A DNA stretch of 64,000 nucleotides from an uncultured Chlamydia sp. (GCA_946127115.1 CAMGYI010000002.1:124001-188000); one strand, 5' to 3'; shown: positions 19,315-28,839, counted from the first letter of the stretch. Made by a program: numbers and translations. Notes: generated by a model not told the origin, from the sequence alone.

Positions 19315-19396
19315 GAAAAAAAAAGAAAGCGTTCCAAAAGCTATTTGATAAAAGCGAAGATTACATGAATCCACCTATCCTCCCGCATAAAATTAT

Positions 19397-19843
19397 CTAT
19401 ACAGATTCTTGCAAAAGAAAGGATGAGTGCTCCTGAAGAAAAGAATCAAAAGAGGTAATCAATGGAGTTGGAAGCGCATCGAGAGAAAACCACTCCCACC
19501 CTAAGCATTTTTGGGGTTCTCGACATTCAACTTCCCCTGCAAATTCAGAAATGAGGACAAAAAGAGTAACATAATGTTGATTTCCGGGAGCAATAAGACC
19601 GTTCGTATAAGGACCACGGAGCAAGGTCCTTGCGATAAGCCCTGTTTCCTCTAAAAGTTCGCGAGATGCGCACTCTTCGACCGACTCTCCATACTCAAGA
19701 TACCCACCTGGTGGAGCCCAGGTGGCATCACCAATTACGCCTCTGCGCTTGCCAAGAAGAATTCTCCCCTCTTGAATCACAACAGCAGCCAACCCTACAC
19801 GTGGGCGTTTACATTTAGCTATTTCTTTTTCCAGCGAAGCCAA
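19397..19843 (-). CDS. Nudix hydrolase, NUDT15/MutT-like
   Basis: 148-residue hydrolase of nucleoside-diphosphate-linked compounds. The Nudix box is complete: G-x5-E-x7-REUxEExGU, seen as GGYLEYGESVEECASRELLE and ETGL (about residues 46-69). APPGGYLEYGE and the C-terminal GWEWFSLDALP resemble NUDT15-like pyrophosphatases. The start is TTG and lies inside the end of bioY (25-bp overlap), suggesting coupled translation. A house-cleaning role for damaged nucleotides is likely but unproven. Confidence 0.88.
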   Translation of the reverse strand: MASLEKEIAKCKRPRVGLAAVVIQEGRILLGKRRGVIGDATWAPPGGYLEYGESVEECASRELLEETGLIARTLLRGPYTNGLIAPGNQHYVTLFVLISEFAGEVECREPQKCLGWEWFSLDALPTPLITSFDSFLQEHSSFLLQESV

Positions 19844-20382
19844 AGGCCACCTAAAGTAGAAGCCATTATAAGCTTCACTCCCGCAAGAGGAAGAAAAGGA
19901 AAAAGACCTGCCATTAAGCTTTCTTTAATTGAAAGCAAGCGCGTCAAAACTCCTATCCCTAAAGTATAGATAACCACCTGACCAACCAAGACACTGAAAA
20001 GGATCCAAAGAGAGCTTGGATTTTCCTTTGCAGAAATTAGTTTTCCTATCACATATGCGGCAATCGGGAACGCCAAAAGGTATCCTGCCGATGGGAGTGC
20101 AAACCACATTGTGTTAGAAACTCCACCAGCAAGTACTGGAAGCCCGAGAGAAATCAATGCGAGATATAAGAGAGCAGAATAGAAAGCTATTCTTCCTCCT
20201 TGCATCGTTGCAAGAGTAAAGACTCCCAGGGTTTGCATTGTCATTGGAATAGGATAAAGAGGAATTGAAACTTGCGCACAAGCAGCGAGGAATAACCCAC
20301 CGATTAACACCTGTGTTGCTGTCCAAGCCCTAGACTTAGTTTTTTCTGAAAAAACCGGCTTTGATTCAATAAAAACTTCCAT
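19819..20382 (-). CDS. bioY: BioY biotin-uptake S component
   Basis: 187-residue membrane protein, the substrate-binding component of an energy-coupling-factor biotin transporter. Family features: AATQVLIGGLFLAACAQVSI in helix 1, IPMTMQTLGVFTLA (the conserved P-x-T-x-Q-T), LGLPVLAGG and GYLLAFPIAAYVIG. The ATG follows GGAGGT at good spacing. No BioM/BioN genes are adjacent, so it works alone or with a shared module. Uptake of biotin from the host would fit the lifestyle. Confidence 0.92.
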   Translation of the reverse strand: MEVFIESKPVFSEKTKSRAWTATQVLIGGLFLAACAQVSIPLYPIPMTMQTLGVFTLATMQGGRIAFYSALLYLALISLGLPVLAGGVSNTMWFALPSAGYLLAFPIAAYVIGKLISAKENPSSLWILFSVLVGQVVIYTLGIGVLTRLLSIKESLMAGLFPFLPLAGVKLIMASTLGGLWLRWKKK

Positions 20383-20425
20383 GTTCGTACCTCCAAAAAG
20401 GGTTTATGGGACCATTATCAATTAT

Positions 20426-21028
20426 TTAATGTTTTTGATCAATAAATCCAACCAGATCGTAGTCCAAAGCTTCGGTAATTTTGATTTGATACAACTTTCT
20501 GAAGGCATCTACCATGGAGATATCATTGATTAGTACCTTTTTATCAATTTCTGGGCATTGCCCGCGATGGCACCCCACCATTAAAGGGGAGATTCAGGAT
20601 AATAACCTTCGACTACCATTTCCAGTGTTTGAGCAACTCTTTTATTGAGAAGCTGTCGAGATGCTTTTTTCTGAGCCTTTGCCAAATACTTTTGTCGCTT
20701 TGATTTTACTCCATCTAAAATTTGATTAGAAAGGCTTACTCCATAACTTCCAGGCTCCTTTGAATATTGAAAAATACCCACATTATCGATTAGGTATTCT
20801 TCAACAAACTTCAAAAGTTCCTCGAACTGCTTTTGAGTCTCGCCTGGAAAACCACCGATCAAACTTGTCTGGATCGTAATCTCTGGAATCTTCAAGCAGA
20901 ATTGAGATGATATAGTCAGCGTCTTCTAATCCATCGGTTGGTTCGTCCCGGCCTTGAGTAAAACCCCTAACATGACTTCGGTATCTACCCGATTCTGGGG
21001 GCATCTCAAACTGATAAAAAAGAGTTTA
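20426..21028 (-). pseudogene. rimO: rimO relic (ribosomal protein S12 methylthiotransferase)
   Basis: Fragments of RimO are visible in order: the N-terminal MTTase start KLFFISLRCPQNRVDTEVML (21028-20970), then in another frame PTDGLEDADYII, then a jump to the end of the radical-SAM domain, IPEITIQTSLIGGFPGE (about 20890), and the TRAM-like tail RGQCPEIDKKVLIND with ITEALDYDLVG after another shift at a C4 run (about 20588). The CxxxCxxC cluster-binding core and about 200 residues are missing, so this is a real deletion and not only sequencing error. A functional copy, if any, lies elsewhere. Confidence 0.8.
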
Positions 21029-21141
21029 TTCCCCCATATCGGAATATACCAGGAGTTCCTTTCTCAACTTCTTTTGTTAAGGGTTCACCGGGATACACCT
21101 TTAACATAATGAGGTGGAATATCCCACATCTCTTATTTTAA

Positions 21142-21483
21142 TCAATCAGATAGGGCTTTTATATCGTCCACAACATTTTTTTGATTTTGAGGATTTGGGT
21201 TGCTAATGAAAGTCTGGTAATTGATATTAAGCTGTTTTTCGTTCTCCTGTCTTTCCTCCTTCAAGGCAACACATGCAGTCTCATTCATCACCTGCAAAGC
21301 TTCATCCATGACTTTTTTCAGCTGCGCTCTTTTGTGAATCTCTAGATCGGGTTGATTGTATTGCTCGAATGACTCTTTAAAGAGCGTAAGCCCTTTTTGA
21401 TAATCTTGTTGATACCTCACCAGCTCCTCTTGAGAGTACTGATGAGGGCCTCCTTCTCCTTGAACTTCTTTAATGTCTGACAT
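21142..21483 (-). CDS. Small hydrophilic protein, unknown
   Basis: 113 residues, charged and mostly helical (EELVRYQQDYQKGLTLFKES, then KKVMDEALQVMNETACVALK), with no signal or membrane segment. It could form a coiled coil. No family is recognised. It has an ATG start, its own upstream region and is divergent from the outer-membrane gene at 21571. Confidence 0.6.
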   Translation of the reverse strand: MSDIKEVQGEGGPHQYSQEELVRYQQDYQKGLTLFKESFEQYNQPDLEIHKRAQLKKVMDEALQVMNETACVALKEERQENEKQLNINYQTFISNPNPQNQKNVVDDIKALSD

Positions 21484-21570
21484 ACTTACCCTATAATTAA
21501 TTTCTTCTTTCTATTATTTTCTTTAACGGATAGAATGCTTTTTAGTCCAATTCAAAAAAAAGGTAAGACT

Positions 21571-22611
21571 ATGAGAAAGACGCTACTGGGATTTTTACTT
21601 ATAACAGTATCACTACTGTCTCAGGAGAAAAAGCAATCTCAACAATTACCTAGCCATCCCCCCTCTCTTTCCACAGTGGATCAGCAGCTTGCGCAAGCAC
21701 AGACAGATTTTGATACTGCCCGGAAAATGTTCAACCCCTGGTATGCTGGCCCCTTGCTAACCCCTTCAGCTCACAATGTCCCTCCAGGGAAATTTGTTGT
21801 TCAGCCTTATCTTTTTATCACGAATACCTTTGCTGAGTATAATGGAAACCGCAAGTCTGTGAACACTCCGGACCTATGGACCATTAACCCTTTATGCCTC
21901 TTTCAAATGGGCTGGTTTCCTTGGCTCGACTTCACAGTGACTGCCCAAGGATTCTACAATAACAAAGGGGGAGAAGACTTCTTCCATTGGGGAGATACAT
22001 CCCTTCAATGGGGAATCCAGCTTATGAGAGAATCCCCCTATAAACCTGCGCTCCGCATTACGATTACTGAAACCCTTCCGACAGGGCGATATGAAAAGCT
22101 CAATCCTGCAAAAAATGGGGTGGATGCAACCGGATCAGGTGCTTATTTTACCAATTTTTCCTTCAATGCATCCAAAGTTTTCTGGTGGGTAACCACCCAT
22201 CCCTTTGCATGGCGTCTTTCGATGAACTATGCCGTTCCAATGAGAGTCCAGGTCCAGGAATTCAACGCCTATGGTGGGGGCTACGATACACGCGGAAAAG
22301 TGCGCCCAGGAAACAAAATTGCCATTGATACCTCGGTAGAACTTAGCTTTACTCAAAAGTGGGTCCTTGCAATAGACATTGTTTACACCTACCAAAACCA
22401 TAGCACCTTCTCGGGACATAAGGGGAGAACTGCAACGGGAGGCACTGCTTCGGTAGGAACACCTTCTAAAGATAGTCTCAGTTGCGCACCAGCGATTGAA
22501 TACAACCCATCTGATCACTTAGGATTTTTAGCAGGGGGTTGGTTCACTATTACTGGCAGAAACTCCGGCGACTTTATTTCGGGCATCTTATCGGTATATT
22601 ACGCTTGGTAG
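21571..22611 (+). CDS. Predicted outer-membrane beta-barrel protein
   Basis: 346 residues with signal MRKTLLGFLLITVSLLSQ, a short glutamine-rich linker, then a glycine/aromatic-rich sequence with alternating hydrophobic strands (FVVQPYLFITNTFAEYNG, WFPWLDFTVTAQGFY, SVELSFTQKWVLAIDIVYTY) and a final strand ISGILSVYYAW ending in an aromatic residue, as expected for a barrel. The pattern around ALRITITETLPTGRYEKL and the C-terminal strands resembles the transporter family annotated as meta-pathway of phenol degradation. The second ATG (21571) is used because it starts the signal peptide. It is convergent with the hydrolase gene, overlapping it by 13 bp. Confidence 0.7.
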   Translation: MRKTLLGFLLITVSLLSQEKKQSQQLPSHPPSLSTVDQQLAQAQTDFDTARKMFNPWYAGPLLTPSAHNVPPGKFVVQPYLFITNTFAEYNGNRKSVNTPDLWTINPLCLFQMGWFPWLDFTVTAQGFYNNKGGEDFFHWGDTSLQWGIQLMRESPYKPALRITITETLPTGRYEKLNPAKNGVDATGSGAYFTNFSFNASKVFWWVTTHPFAWRLSMNYAVPMRVQVQEFNAYGGGYDTRGKVRPGNKIAIDTSVELSFTQKWVLAIDIVYTYQNHSTFSGHKGRTATGGTASVGTPSKDSLSCAPAIEYNPSDHLGFLAGGWFTITGRNSGDFISGILSVYYAW

Positions 22612-23306
22612 ATTTCAGAGAAAAAATTCTCCATCGCACGAAGTGACCGCTTTTCAGCAGTCGGACTATAAATAGTTCCTAGTTTTGGATCATTTGCTGC
22701 AGGATTGGTAAAAGCATGGAAGGTTTTCCCATAAACATGTACTTGCCAATCAGCACCACACTTTGTCATCTCATCTTGAAAAGCTTCAAGCTGATCAGGA
22801 GGGACCATTGGGTCCTCATATCCATGAAGCACAAGGATTTTTCCTTTCGGCTTCGAAGGATAATCAGGGGCATTGAGGAGACCGTGAAAACTTACCACAC
22901 CCTTGAGATCAGCGCCGCTCCTGACAAAGTCAAGAGCACAAAGCCCGCCAAAACAAAAACCGATAGCTCCCACCTGGGCACTGTCAACTGAAGGATTTTT
23001 TTGAATTGCATCTAGCCCTGCCTCCATCCGACCAAGAAGAAACTTTCGATCTTTCATGAAAGGCTCCATTAGCTTCCCATTTTCTTCGGCGGAAGAACCT
23101 ATAATCCCTTTTCCATACATATCTAGAGCAATACCAACATATCCAAGAGAAGCAATCCATTTTGCCTTATCCAAGACAAAATCGTCTCGCCCACGCCACG
23201 CATGAAAAATCAAAATAGTAGGGCGCCTCCCCTCTGACGGATCGTGCGCCATGAAAGCTTCTAGAGCCACCCCTTGGTGCTGGTATTCTAACGTTTTAAT
23301 TTCCAT
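22599..23306 (-). CDS. Dienelactone hydrolase-family protein
   Basis: 235-residue alpha/beta hydrolase with a cysteine nucleophile in GAIGFCFGGLCALD (about residue 120), Asp in LHGYEDPMVPP (about 165) and His in KTFHAFTNPAAND (about 200), the complete DLH triad. Length fits the family. No signal, so cytoplasmic. The physiological ester or lactone is unknown; dienelactone itself is unlikely in an intracellular bacterium. Confidence 0.88.
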   Translation of the reverse strand: MEIKTLEYQHQGVALEAFMAHDPSEGRRPTILIFHAWRGRDDFVLDKAKWIASLGYVGIALDMYGKGIIGSSAEENGKLMEPFMKDRKFLLGRMEAGLDAIQKNPSVDSAQVGAIGFCFGGLCALDFVRSGADLKGVVSFHGLLNAPDYPSKPKGKILVLHGYEDPMVPPDQLEAFQDEMTKCGADWQVHVYGKTFHAFTNPAANDPKLGTIYSPTAEKRSLRAMENFFSEIYQA

Positions 23307-23361
23307 AGGCTCATCAAAACACTTCTTGACAAAAAAAGGAAATGAAAATTAAATCGACAGC

Positions 23362-23988
23362 ATGAAACTTATTTTGGTCTTTTTATGTTCATTCTCTCTT
23401 TTTGCAAAACAGCCCCATCCTGTTGCAAAGGTGAATGCATGGTTTAAAGATGAAAAAGAGCAAACAGAGGGGAGATTCTTTAAGTTTGCCTCTCTAGCAA
23501 CTGTTGCTTCCGATGGGAAACCCCATGCACGAATGATTGAAATCACTAACTTCAATCAGGCTGAGGGAGCCCTCTTTTTTACCCATGAGAAAACAGAAAA
23601 AGTTACCCATCTTTCCTATAATCCCCATGCTTCGCTGAATGCCTATCTTCCTCGTACCCATCGTCAATTATGCATAGATGGAATCGTGAATCAAATTCCC
23701 CATGAAGAAGCAGAGAAAGCTTGGAGTAGAATGCCTCGCTTTATGCAATTCACTTTTATAGCCTCTGATAGGGGGAAAACCCTGGAATCACAAGCTATTC
23801 TTGAGAATCGAAGAAAAAAACTTGAAAAAGAATACCCCGAAGACGTCCCGTGCCCCGCAGAATTTAGGGGGTATCGCTTAGTTCCTAATCGGATTATCTT
23901 TTTTGAAGTACATCACCGATCCTTTCCAACAAAAGAAATTGCAACTCTAGAGAAAAATGAGTGGATCTGCACAACTGTAGAGCCCTAG
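23362..23988 (+). CDS. Pyridoxamine-phosphate-oxidase-like flavoprotein with a signal peptide
   Basis: 208 residues. The body follows PdxH: FASLATVASDGKPHARMI, NPHASLNAYLPRTHRQLCID (FMN-binding strand region) and the C-terminal FRGYRLVPNRIIFFEV, corresponding to the PdxH G-x-R-x-x-P-x-x-x-E-F-W segment. Unusually, the ATG start yields MKLILVFLCSFSLFAKQ, a typical secretion signal. Either the protein acts in the periplasm or true translation starts later, though no good alternative start is visible before VKVNAWF. FMN-dependent oxidation of a B6-like compound is possible. Its TAG stop overlaps the convergent stop of the sugar-binding-protein pseudogene. Confidence 0.72.
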   Translation: MKLILVFLCSFSLFAKQPHPVAKVNAWFKDEKEQTEGRFFKFASLATVASDGKPHARMIEITNFNQAEGALFFTHEKTEKVTHLSYNPHASLNAYLPRTHRQLCIDGIVNQIPHEEAEKAWSRMPRFMQFTFIASDRGKTLESQAILENRRKKLEKEYPEDVPCPAEFRGYRLVPNRIIFFEVHHRSFPTKEIATLEKNEWICTTVEP

Positions 23989-25301
23989 AGGGTTCGGAAC
24001 AGTATACTCCGGTGATTTTTTTCGAACTGCTCGAGAAGGATATTCCCCTCTTTTGCTGCCTGATTAAGCGCCTCTTCTGCAGTTATCTCCCCGGAAAAAG
24101 CCTGTTCTAAACGGTCAATAATCTTGTCACGAATTTCAACATAATTACCAAGTCGTGTCCCATATGAGTGCTCTCTTGGGAAGTTTCTGAAAACTTCTAG
24201 AACAGTAATCTCAGCAGCAGGATGGTTTTTATAAAACCCCTCTTTCTTTGGTTAGATAGTATGCAGCATCTGTAATAGGAAGATACCCCGTTGCTTGATG
24301 CCATTCAGCCTGAACCTGTGCTGAAGAAAGATAAGAGAAAAGATCAACAATTCCCCGATACTCTTCTTCATTAAATCCATTAAGAACCCAAAATGAGGCA
24401 CCCCCGATATTTAGATTCGCGGGTTGGTCGATAAGGTGAGGCCAATAGGGAATATAGCCCACCCCAATTTCAAAGTTGGATCGCCTTTCCAAGAGCGCCA
24501 ATCGATTTCCTCCCTGTAATAACATTGCACACTCCCCTTCAACAAAACGACGTTCCGGCTCAGCGGCATACCGCCCACTATAGGAAAAAAGCCCTTCCTT
24601 GCTCCATTCAGCAACCTTTGAGACGTGGAAAAGAGCAGGTCCTTGATGAAACTTTAATCGTGCCCCAAGCCCACCAAAGCCATTTTGATGACTAGCGTAA
24701 GGAATATCATGCCAGCAAGAAACCTGTTCTAAATGGTAAGCTGCAGGCCAAGCTGTCGTAAATCCTACATACCCTTTTTTCTTGAGCACCTTTGCCATCC
24801 TTTCAAGTTCCGGCAAGTCTGCGGGGGAACTTCTGGATCGAGCCCAGCCTCAGCAAACGCCCTCTTGTTGTAAAAAAGAATACCCGTCGAAGCATTCCAT
24901 GGAAGCGAGAGCATCTTTCCATTGGGAGCTGAGTAAAACTTTCGAACAGAGTCAATATAGATACCAGGATCAAAACGGTGGTGGTACCTCTGCATCAATT
25001 CCCCTACAGGGATATAGGTATTCTCCCTGCACATCATCGAAAGGGTCGCCACCTCATAAACCTGCAAAACATGGGGACCTTTACCTCTTTGATGAGCTTC
25101 AACCCCCTCTTCAAAAGCAACCTGGTAATTTTTCTTGCGAATAAGCTTTACGTGGGGGTGCCTAGGCTGGGCGTTAAACCCCTCAATGATTTCTGAGAAT
25201 TTTTCCTCTAAAAAACCATCAAAAGCATGCCACACCACAATCTCTGTCGCAAACCTGGAAGTAGAAAAAAGGATGAAAAATAGAACCAATAATCGTGCCA
25301 T
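23985..25301 (-). pseudogene. Sugar ABC-transporter solute-binding protein (UgpB-like), broken by two frameshifts
   Basis: The segments add up to a 438-residue periplasmic binding protein. Segment 1 has a signal peptide and VVWHAFDG, with SLPWNASTGILFYNKRAF. Segment 2, in another frame from about 24825, begins ADLPELERMAKVLKKKGY and includes MLLQGGNRLAL and FSYLSSAQVQAEW, then QATGYLPIT. Segment 3 (about 24245-23985) returns to frame 1: KEGFYKNHPAAEITVLE and GEITAEEALNQAAKEG. The first shift is at a C5 run, so one missing base explains it; the second needs one extra base. The order is that of glycerol-3-phosphate or maltose-type binding proteins. No permease genes adjoin it. Confidence 0.72.
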
Positions 25302-25323
25302 ACTAGAGTAAGTTAGCATCTTT

Positions 25324-26559
25324 TTGAATTTTTGGCATTACGAAAAATTCCGCTTTTCGTATATTGAAATTTTAAGCTGCGAGGTTGTTATTAGTAAAAA
25401 AATCCTTCTCACAGGTGGCCGTTCTCTCTTTACTCTGGACGCTACCAGACGCTTCCATGAACGAGGTTACGAAGTCTTCATTGCAGAAACATCGAATTAT
25501 CATGTCTGTCGCCATTCGAATGCAGTAAAACAGAACTTCGTCGTTCCAAGTCCACGCTTCCATTCAAAAGGATTTATTACAGCCCTTGTCGATATCTGCA
25601 AAAATAAAAAAATAGACCTAGTTATTCCCACTTTCGAAGAAATTTTTTGCCTTTCAAGAGGTCTAGACCGTTTTCCTAAGTCGTGCACTGTCCTATGCGA
25701 AAATTATGAGACTTTGGATCTACTCCATAACAAATGGCTCTTTAACCAAAAGATTCGCTCTTTAGGATTCAAGGCCGCTCGATCTTACCTCGTTCACTCG
25801 CAAGAAGAACTGGAACAAGTCCCCTTAGATATTCCCTATATTTTAAAGCCTAGTTACTCTCGAGCCGCATTAAAAATTCAAAAAGTCACCGCCTCATCCC
25901 CCCCTAAAGTAAAGATCAACCCTCGTAATCCATTGGTTGCTCAAGAATATCTTCATGGAAAGAAATACTGCTCATATAGCATCGCGCATCATGGAAAACT
26001 TTCTGCTCATACTGTATACCCTGTCGACTTTTCAATTGAGGGAAATTCGTGCCTCAACTTTGAAGCAATTGCCCACTTTCCGATTGAAAGTTGGGTAAAA
26101 ACCTTCGTTGAAAAGGAAAGCTTTACAGGGCAGATTGCTTTTGATTTTATTGAACTTCCATCAGGAATTCTATATGCTATTGAATGTAACCCTCGTGGAA
26201 CAAGTGGTCTTCATCTTTTCCAAACAAAAGATGACCTTCCCAAGGCATTTTTCAACTCCGAAACATGTATTACCCCAGACCTTGGCTATTCCAAACAACT
26301 CGCCTGGGGAATGCTTCTTTACGGATGGAAAATAGGGGGAATTCTTCAGTTTGCAAGAAAATTTATTAAGGTCCGAGACGTAATCTTTTCAATAAAAGAT
26401 CTCAAACCCTTTCTATTTCAACCTCTGCTATTTGCAGTCTACATCTTCCGAAGTTTAAAGCTTCGTGAGCGCCTTCCAGCTATGTTTACGTTCGATATTG
26501 ACTGGAACGGTCAAGCATCAGCCGACCTCGACCAAGCTCCTTGTGAAGAGTTGCGTTAA
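25324..26559 (+). CDS. ATP-grasp family enzyme
   Basis: 411 residues. The N-terminal Rossmann-like domain starts KKILLTGGRSLFTLDATRRF. Then come the ATP-grasp lysine region IPYILKPSYSRAA (about residue 175), EYLHGKKYCSYSIAHHGK (about 205) and the metal-binding end IECNPRGTSGLHLF (about 280). It resembles carbamoyl-phosphate-synthase-like ligases that join a carboxylate to an amine or thiol; the substrate is unknown. The start is uncertain: no ATG precedes the conserved region, leaving TTG at 25324 or an ATT near 25388. It is divergent from the binding-protein pseudogene. Confidence 0.75.
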   Translation: MNFWHYEKFRFSYIEILSCEVVISKKILLTGGRSLFTLDATRRFHERGYEVFIAETSNYHVCRHSNAVKQNFVVPSPRFHSKGFITALVDICKNKKIDLVIPTFEEIFCLSRGLDRFPKSCTVLCENYETLDLLHNKWLFNQKIRSLGFKAARSYLVHSQEELEQVPLDIPYILKPSYSRAALKIQKVTASSPPKVKINPRNPLVAQEYLHGKKYCSYSIAHHGKLSAHTVYPVDFSIEGNSCLNFEAIAHFPIESWVKTFVEKESFTGQIAFDFIELPSGILYAIECNPRGTSGLHLFQTKDDLPKAFFNSETCITPDLGYSKQLAWGMLLYGWKIGGILQFARKFIKVRDVIFSIKDLKPFLFQPLLFAVYIFRSLKLRERLPAMFTFDIDWNGQASADLDQAPCEELR

Positions 26560-26819
26560 TCCCGCAGTTCCGTTCAAATTAAAGATGTTTCTATGGAATG
26601 TACAATAAAAAGAAAAGTTGTTAATCCTGATATTCCGCGAAAGAAACTCCAATAAGTAACCAATGAAAGGCCAAAATAAGGATCTTAAGCCTGAGCTCGA
26701 AGATAACAACTCTAGGATCCAAAAAAATAACCCAAAACCTGTGATAAATAAACCTATTTGCTATACTTTAGGTAATGTTTTAAAAAACTATTCCTATTTA
26801 CTTTACCCCAGTGTTTGCT

Positions 26820-27527
26820 ATGTCTGTCCTTACTACTCCCACTCTTAAATTGCAAGAAACCAAAAAGCAAACCCTTGTGGTAATTTTACTGGGCCCTCCA
26901 GGTGCAGGTAAGGGGACCCAGGCAAAGATGCTACAAACAACCCTCAATGTTCCTCATATTTCAACTGGTGATCTCCTTCGCTCGAATATCAAAGAAAAAA
27001 CGCCTCTTGGGAACAAAGCAAAAACATTCATGGATACTGGAAAACTCGTCCCCAATGACCTTATTCTCGACATGCTTTTCTCCCGAGTCGCCAAAAAGGA
27101 TTGTGCTAATGGATATATCCTTGATGGATTCCCTCGAACACTAGAGCAAGCAAAAGTCTATCATGCTCGCCTCAACGGGAACATAAAAACTGTTGTGCTT
27201 AACTTAGAACTTCAGGATGGAATAGTTATCAAAAGGCTAAGTAACCGTATGGTATGCAGCGGATGCAGCGCCCCATTCCACCTTCAGCACTCCCCTCCAA
27301 AAAAGGAAGGAATTTGCGATCATTGCAACTCCTACTTGAGACAAAGAAGTGATGACAAAGAAGAGGTTATTAGGAAACGGCTAACAGTCTATCACGCCCA
27401 GACTGCTCCTCTGATTATCTATTACTCCAAGAACCAAAATTTTAAAAATGTTGCATGCAACCAATCGATCGATCAGATTTTGGATGAAGTTCTTGAGTAC
27501 CTAAAAAGTCTTTATTCAAATAATTGA
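26820..27527 (+). CDS. adk: Adenylate kinase, zinc-lid type
   Basis: Interconverts ATP+AMP and 2 ADP; essential and cytoplasmic. 235 residues from the ATG at 26820. P-loop GPPGAGKGTQAKML, AMP site ISTGDLLRSNI, LVPNDLI, and DGFPRT. The LID domain carries a four-cysteine zinc site, CSGC then CDHC, as in Gram-positive and some chlamydial enzymes. The N-terminus is about 20 residues longer than usual, and a GTG at 26811 is an alternative. Confidence 0.95.
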   Translation: MSVLTTPTLKLQETKKQTLVVILLGPPGAGKGTQAKMLQTTLNVPHISTGDLLRSNIKEKTPLGNKAKTFMDTGKLVPNDLILDMLFSRVAKKDCANGYILDGFPRTLEQAKVYHARLNGNIKTVVLNLELQDGIVIKRLSNRMVCSGCSAPFHLQHSPPKKEGICDHCNSYLRQRSDDKEEVIRKRLTVYHAQTAPLIIYYSKNQNFKNVACNQSIDQILDEVLEYLKSLYSNN

Positions 27528-27552
27528 AGAAAAAAAATCTTGTGGGTCTTAA

Positions 27553-27785
27553 ATGGAGAGAGAGCACGTCCACTTGCTTGTTAACTACCCTCCAAAATAT
27601 CGACATCTAAACTTGTCAACAGTCTGAAAGGCGTTTTAATCAGAAGATTGCGCTCTAATTATGCAAACGTCATTTCTCAAACTTACTGGAAAGGAGTCCT
27701 TTGGAGTCCAGGTTATTTTGCTGGATCTTTCAGTGACGCCTCTATTTCTGTATTCTGCCAGTATGTCGAACAACAACAGAAAATT
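27553..27785 (+). pseudogene. IS200/IS605 tnpA relic
   Basis: The forward strand begins MEREHVHLLVNYPPKY, in which HVH is the HUH endonuclease motif of TnpA, then stops. After a one-base shift it continues LKGVLIRRLRSNY and WKGVLWSPGYFAGSFSDASI then QYVEQQQ, the catalytic C-terminal part of TnpA. Bases 27654-27767 are repeated nearly identically at 41471-41584. Nonfunctional. Confidence 0.75.
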
Positions 27786-27796
27786 GAGCGAAAACT

Positions 27797-28513
27797 CTAC
27801 ATCCTCCACGTGAAGGAAGAGGTTCTGCGCTCTTTTTTTGATAAAAGGCTCCTTTTAAGGATTTCACTAGATTGTTCCACACCTAAAGACCGTACATAAA
27901 AGCGAGCTTTTTCTTCTAACAATTTTTCTTCAGTAAGATCACCATCCTTCCCCATCTCCTTTCGCTTTCTTTTTAGATAATCATAGAGTGTAATCCCTGC
28001 AGCGACAGAGAGATTTAAGCTCTCCACCATTCCAAACATTGGAATGCGAAAGAGAAGGTCACAATGTTTCTTCGCCTGATTAGAAAGTCCTTTTTTTTCA
28101 TTGCCAAACAAAAAACAAAGAGGACGGTCTGTAGGAAGTTCTTCCAAACAGACACTTTCATCAGCACATGCCCCCACCAAAAAAAAGGAACCTTTGTCCT
28201 TCATAAAACCTTCAAAACTCACATGACTTTCGAGATGGACCCACTTTAAAGTCCCCTTTGTTGTGTTCTTTCCCTGCCCTTTTTTCATGATCGCATTAAT
28301 AAAATGAACATGCCCCATTCCCAAAGCCTCTGCTGTCCGTACAACCGCTAAGCCGTTATGGATATCATAAGGGGCTTCAATTCCTATCTGAACATCATGA
28401 ACCCGTTTGGATAAAACCATATCAATTCCCTGAATCCTTTTTTCCGTCAGGAATTCCTGAAGAACTTCAACAATCTCTCTTTTCGGATAAGCTTTTAGAA
28501 CTTCCGTTACCAT
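27797..28513 (-). CDS. SpoU/TrmH-family RNA 2'-O-methyltransferase
   Basis: 238-residue SPOUT methyltransferase. Motif 1 is NGLAVVRTAEALGMGHVHFI, motif 2 CFLFGNEKKGLS, motif 3 IPMFGMVESLNLSVAAGITL. The N-terminal extension and the C-terminal basic tail (RRTSSFTWRM) fit TrmH, which methylates G18 of tRNA. TrmH activity is the likeliest but other SpoU members modify rRNA. Its 3' end is 12 bp from the tnpA relic. Confidence 0.87.
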   Translation of the reverse strand: MVTEVLKAYPKREIVEVLQEFLTEKRIQGIDMVLSKRVHDVQIGIEAPYDIHNGLAVVRTAEALGMGHVHFINAIMKKGQGKNTTKGTLKWVHLESHVSFEGFMKDKGSFFLVGACADESVCLEELPTDRPLCFLFGNEKKGLSNQAKKHCDLLFRIPMFGMVESLNLSVAAGITLYDYLKRKRKEMGKDGDLTEEKLLEEKARFYVRSLGVEQSSEILKRSLLSKKERRTSSFTWRM

Positions 28514-28839
28514 TGCGCCTCAAGAATATCGCTTTTCTTTCATAATATGCAGATTCCAATTCAAAAAGAGGATGCCCCCCTCTTGTTTTTCTTCTCTCCC
28601 ACCCCCGCTTGCAAAAACTCTATCCTCCCAGAATACCACATGCCCCCTTCAGGCTTGATTTTTATCCTTGTTCCAAACCTCCCCTATCATTCTCGTCACT
28701 CTGAGGTTATGAGAAACGTCGACAGGGATTGCCTCCTGCTTTATCTTTAAAGAGATTTTCTAGAATGGCTTCTTCGAAGTTAATCATGATCGCTTTGAAA
28801 TTCCCCTTAAAGTTCCTGGATCTCAGGACTAAGTACTAA
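28514..28839. other. Intergenic stretch without a convincing gene
   Basis: A 67-codon frame on the plus strand (28547-28750) has an ATG but is proline/histidine-rich, lacks a ribosome-binding site and resembles nothing I know. On the minus strand a short frame beginning MINFEEAILENLF (about 28783) may be a scrap of the neighbouring transposase relic. No RNA gene seen. Confidence 0.4.
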
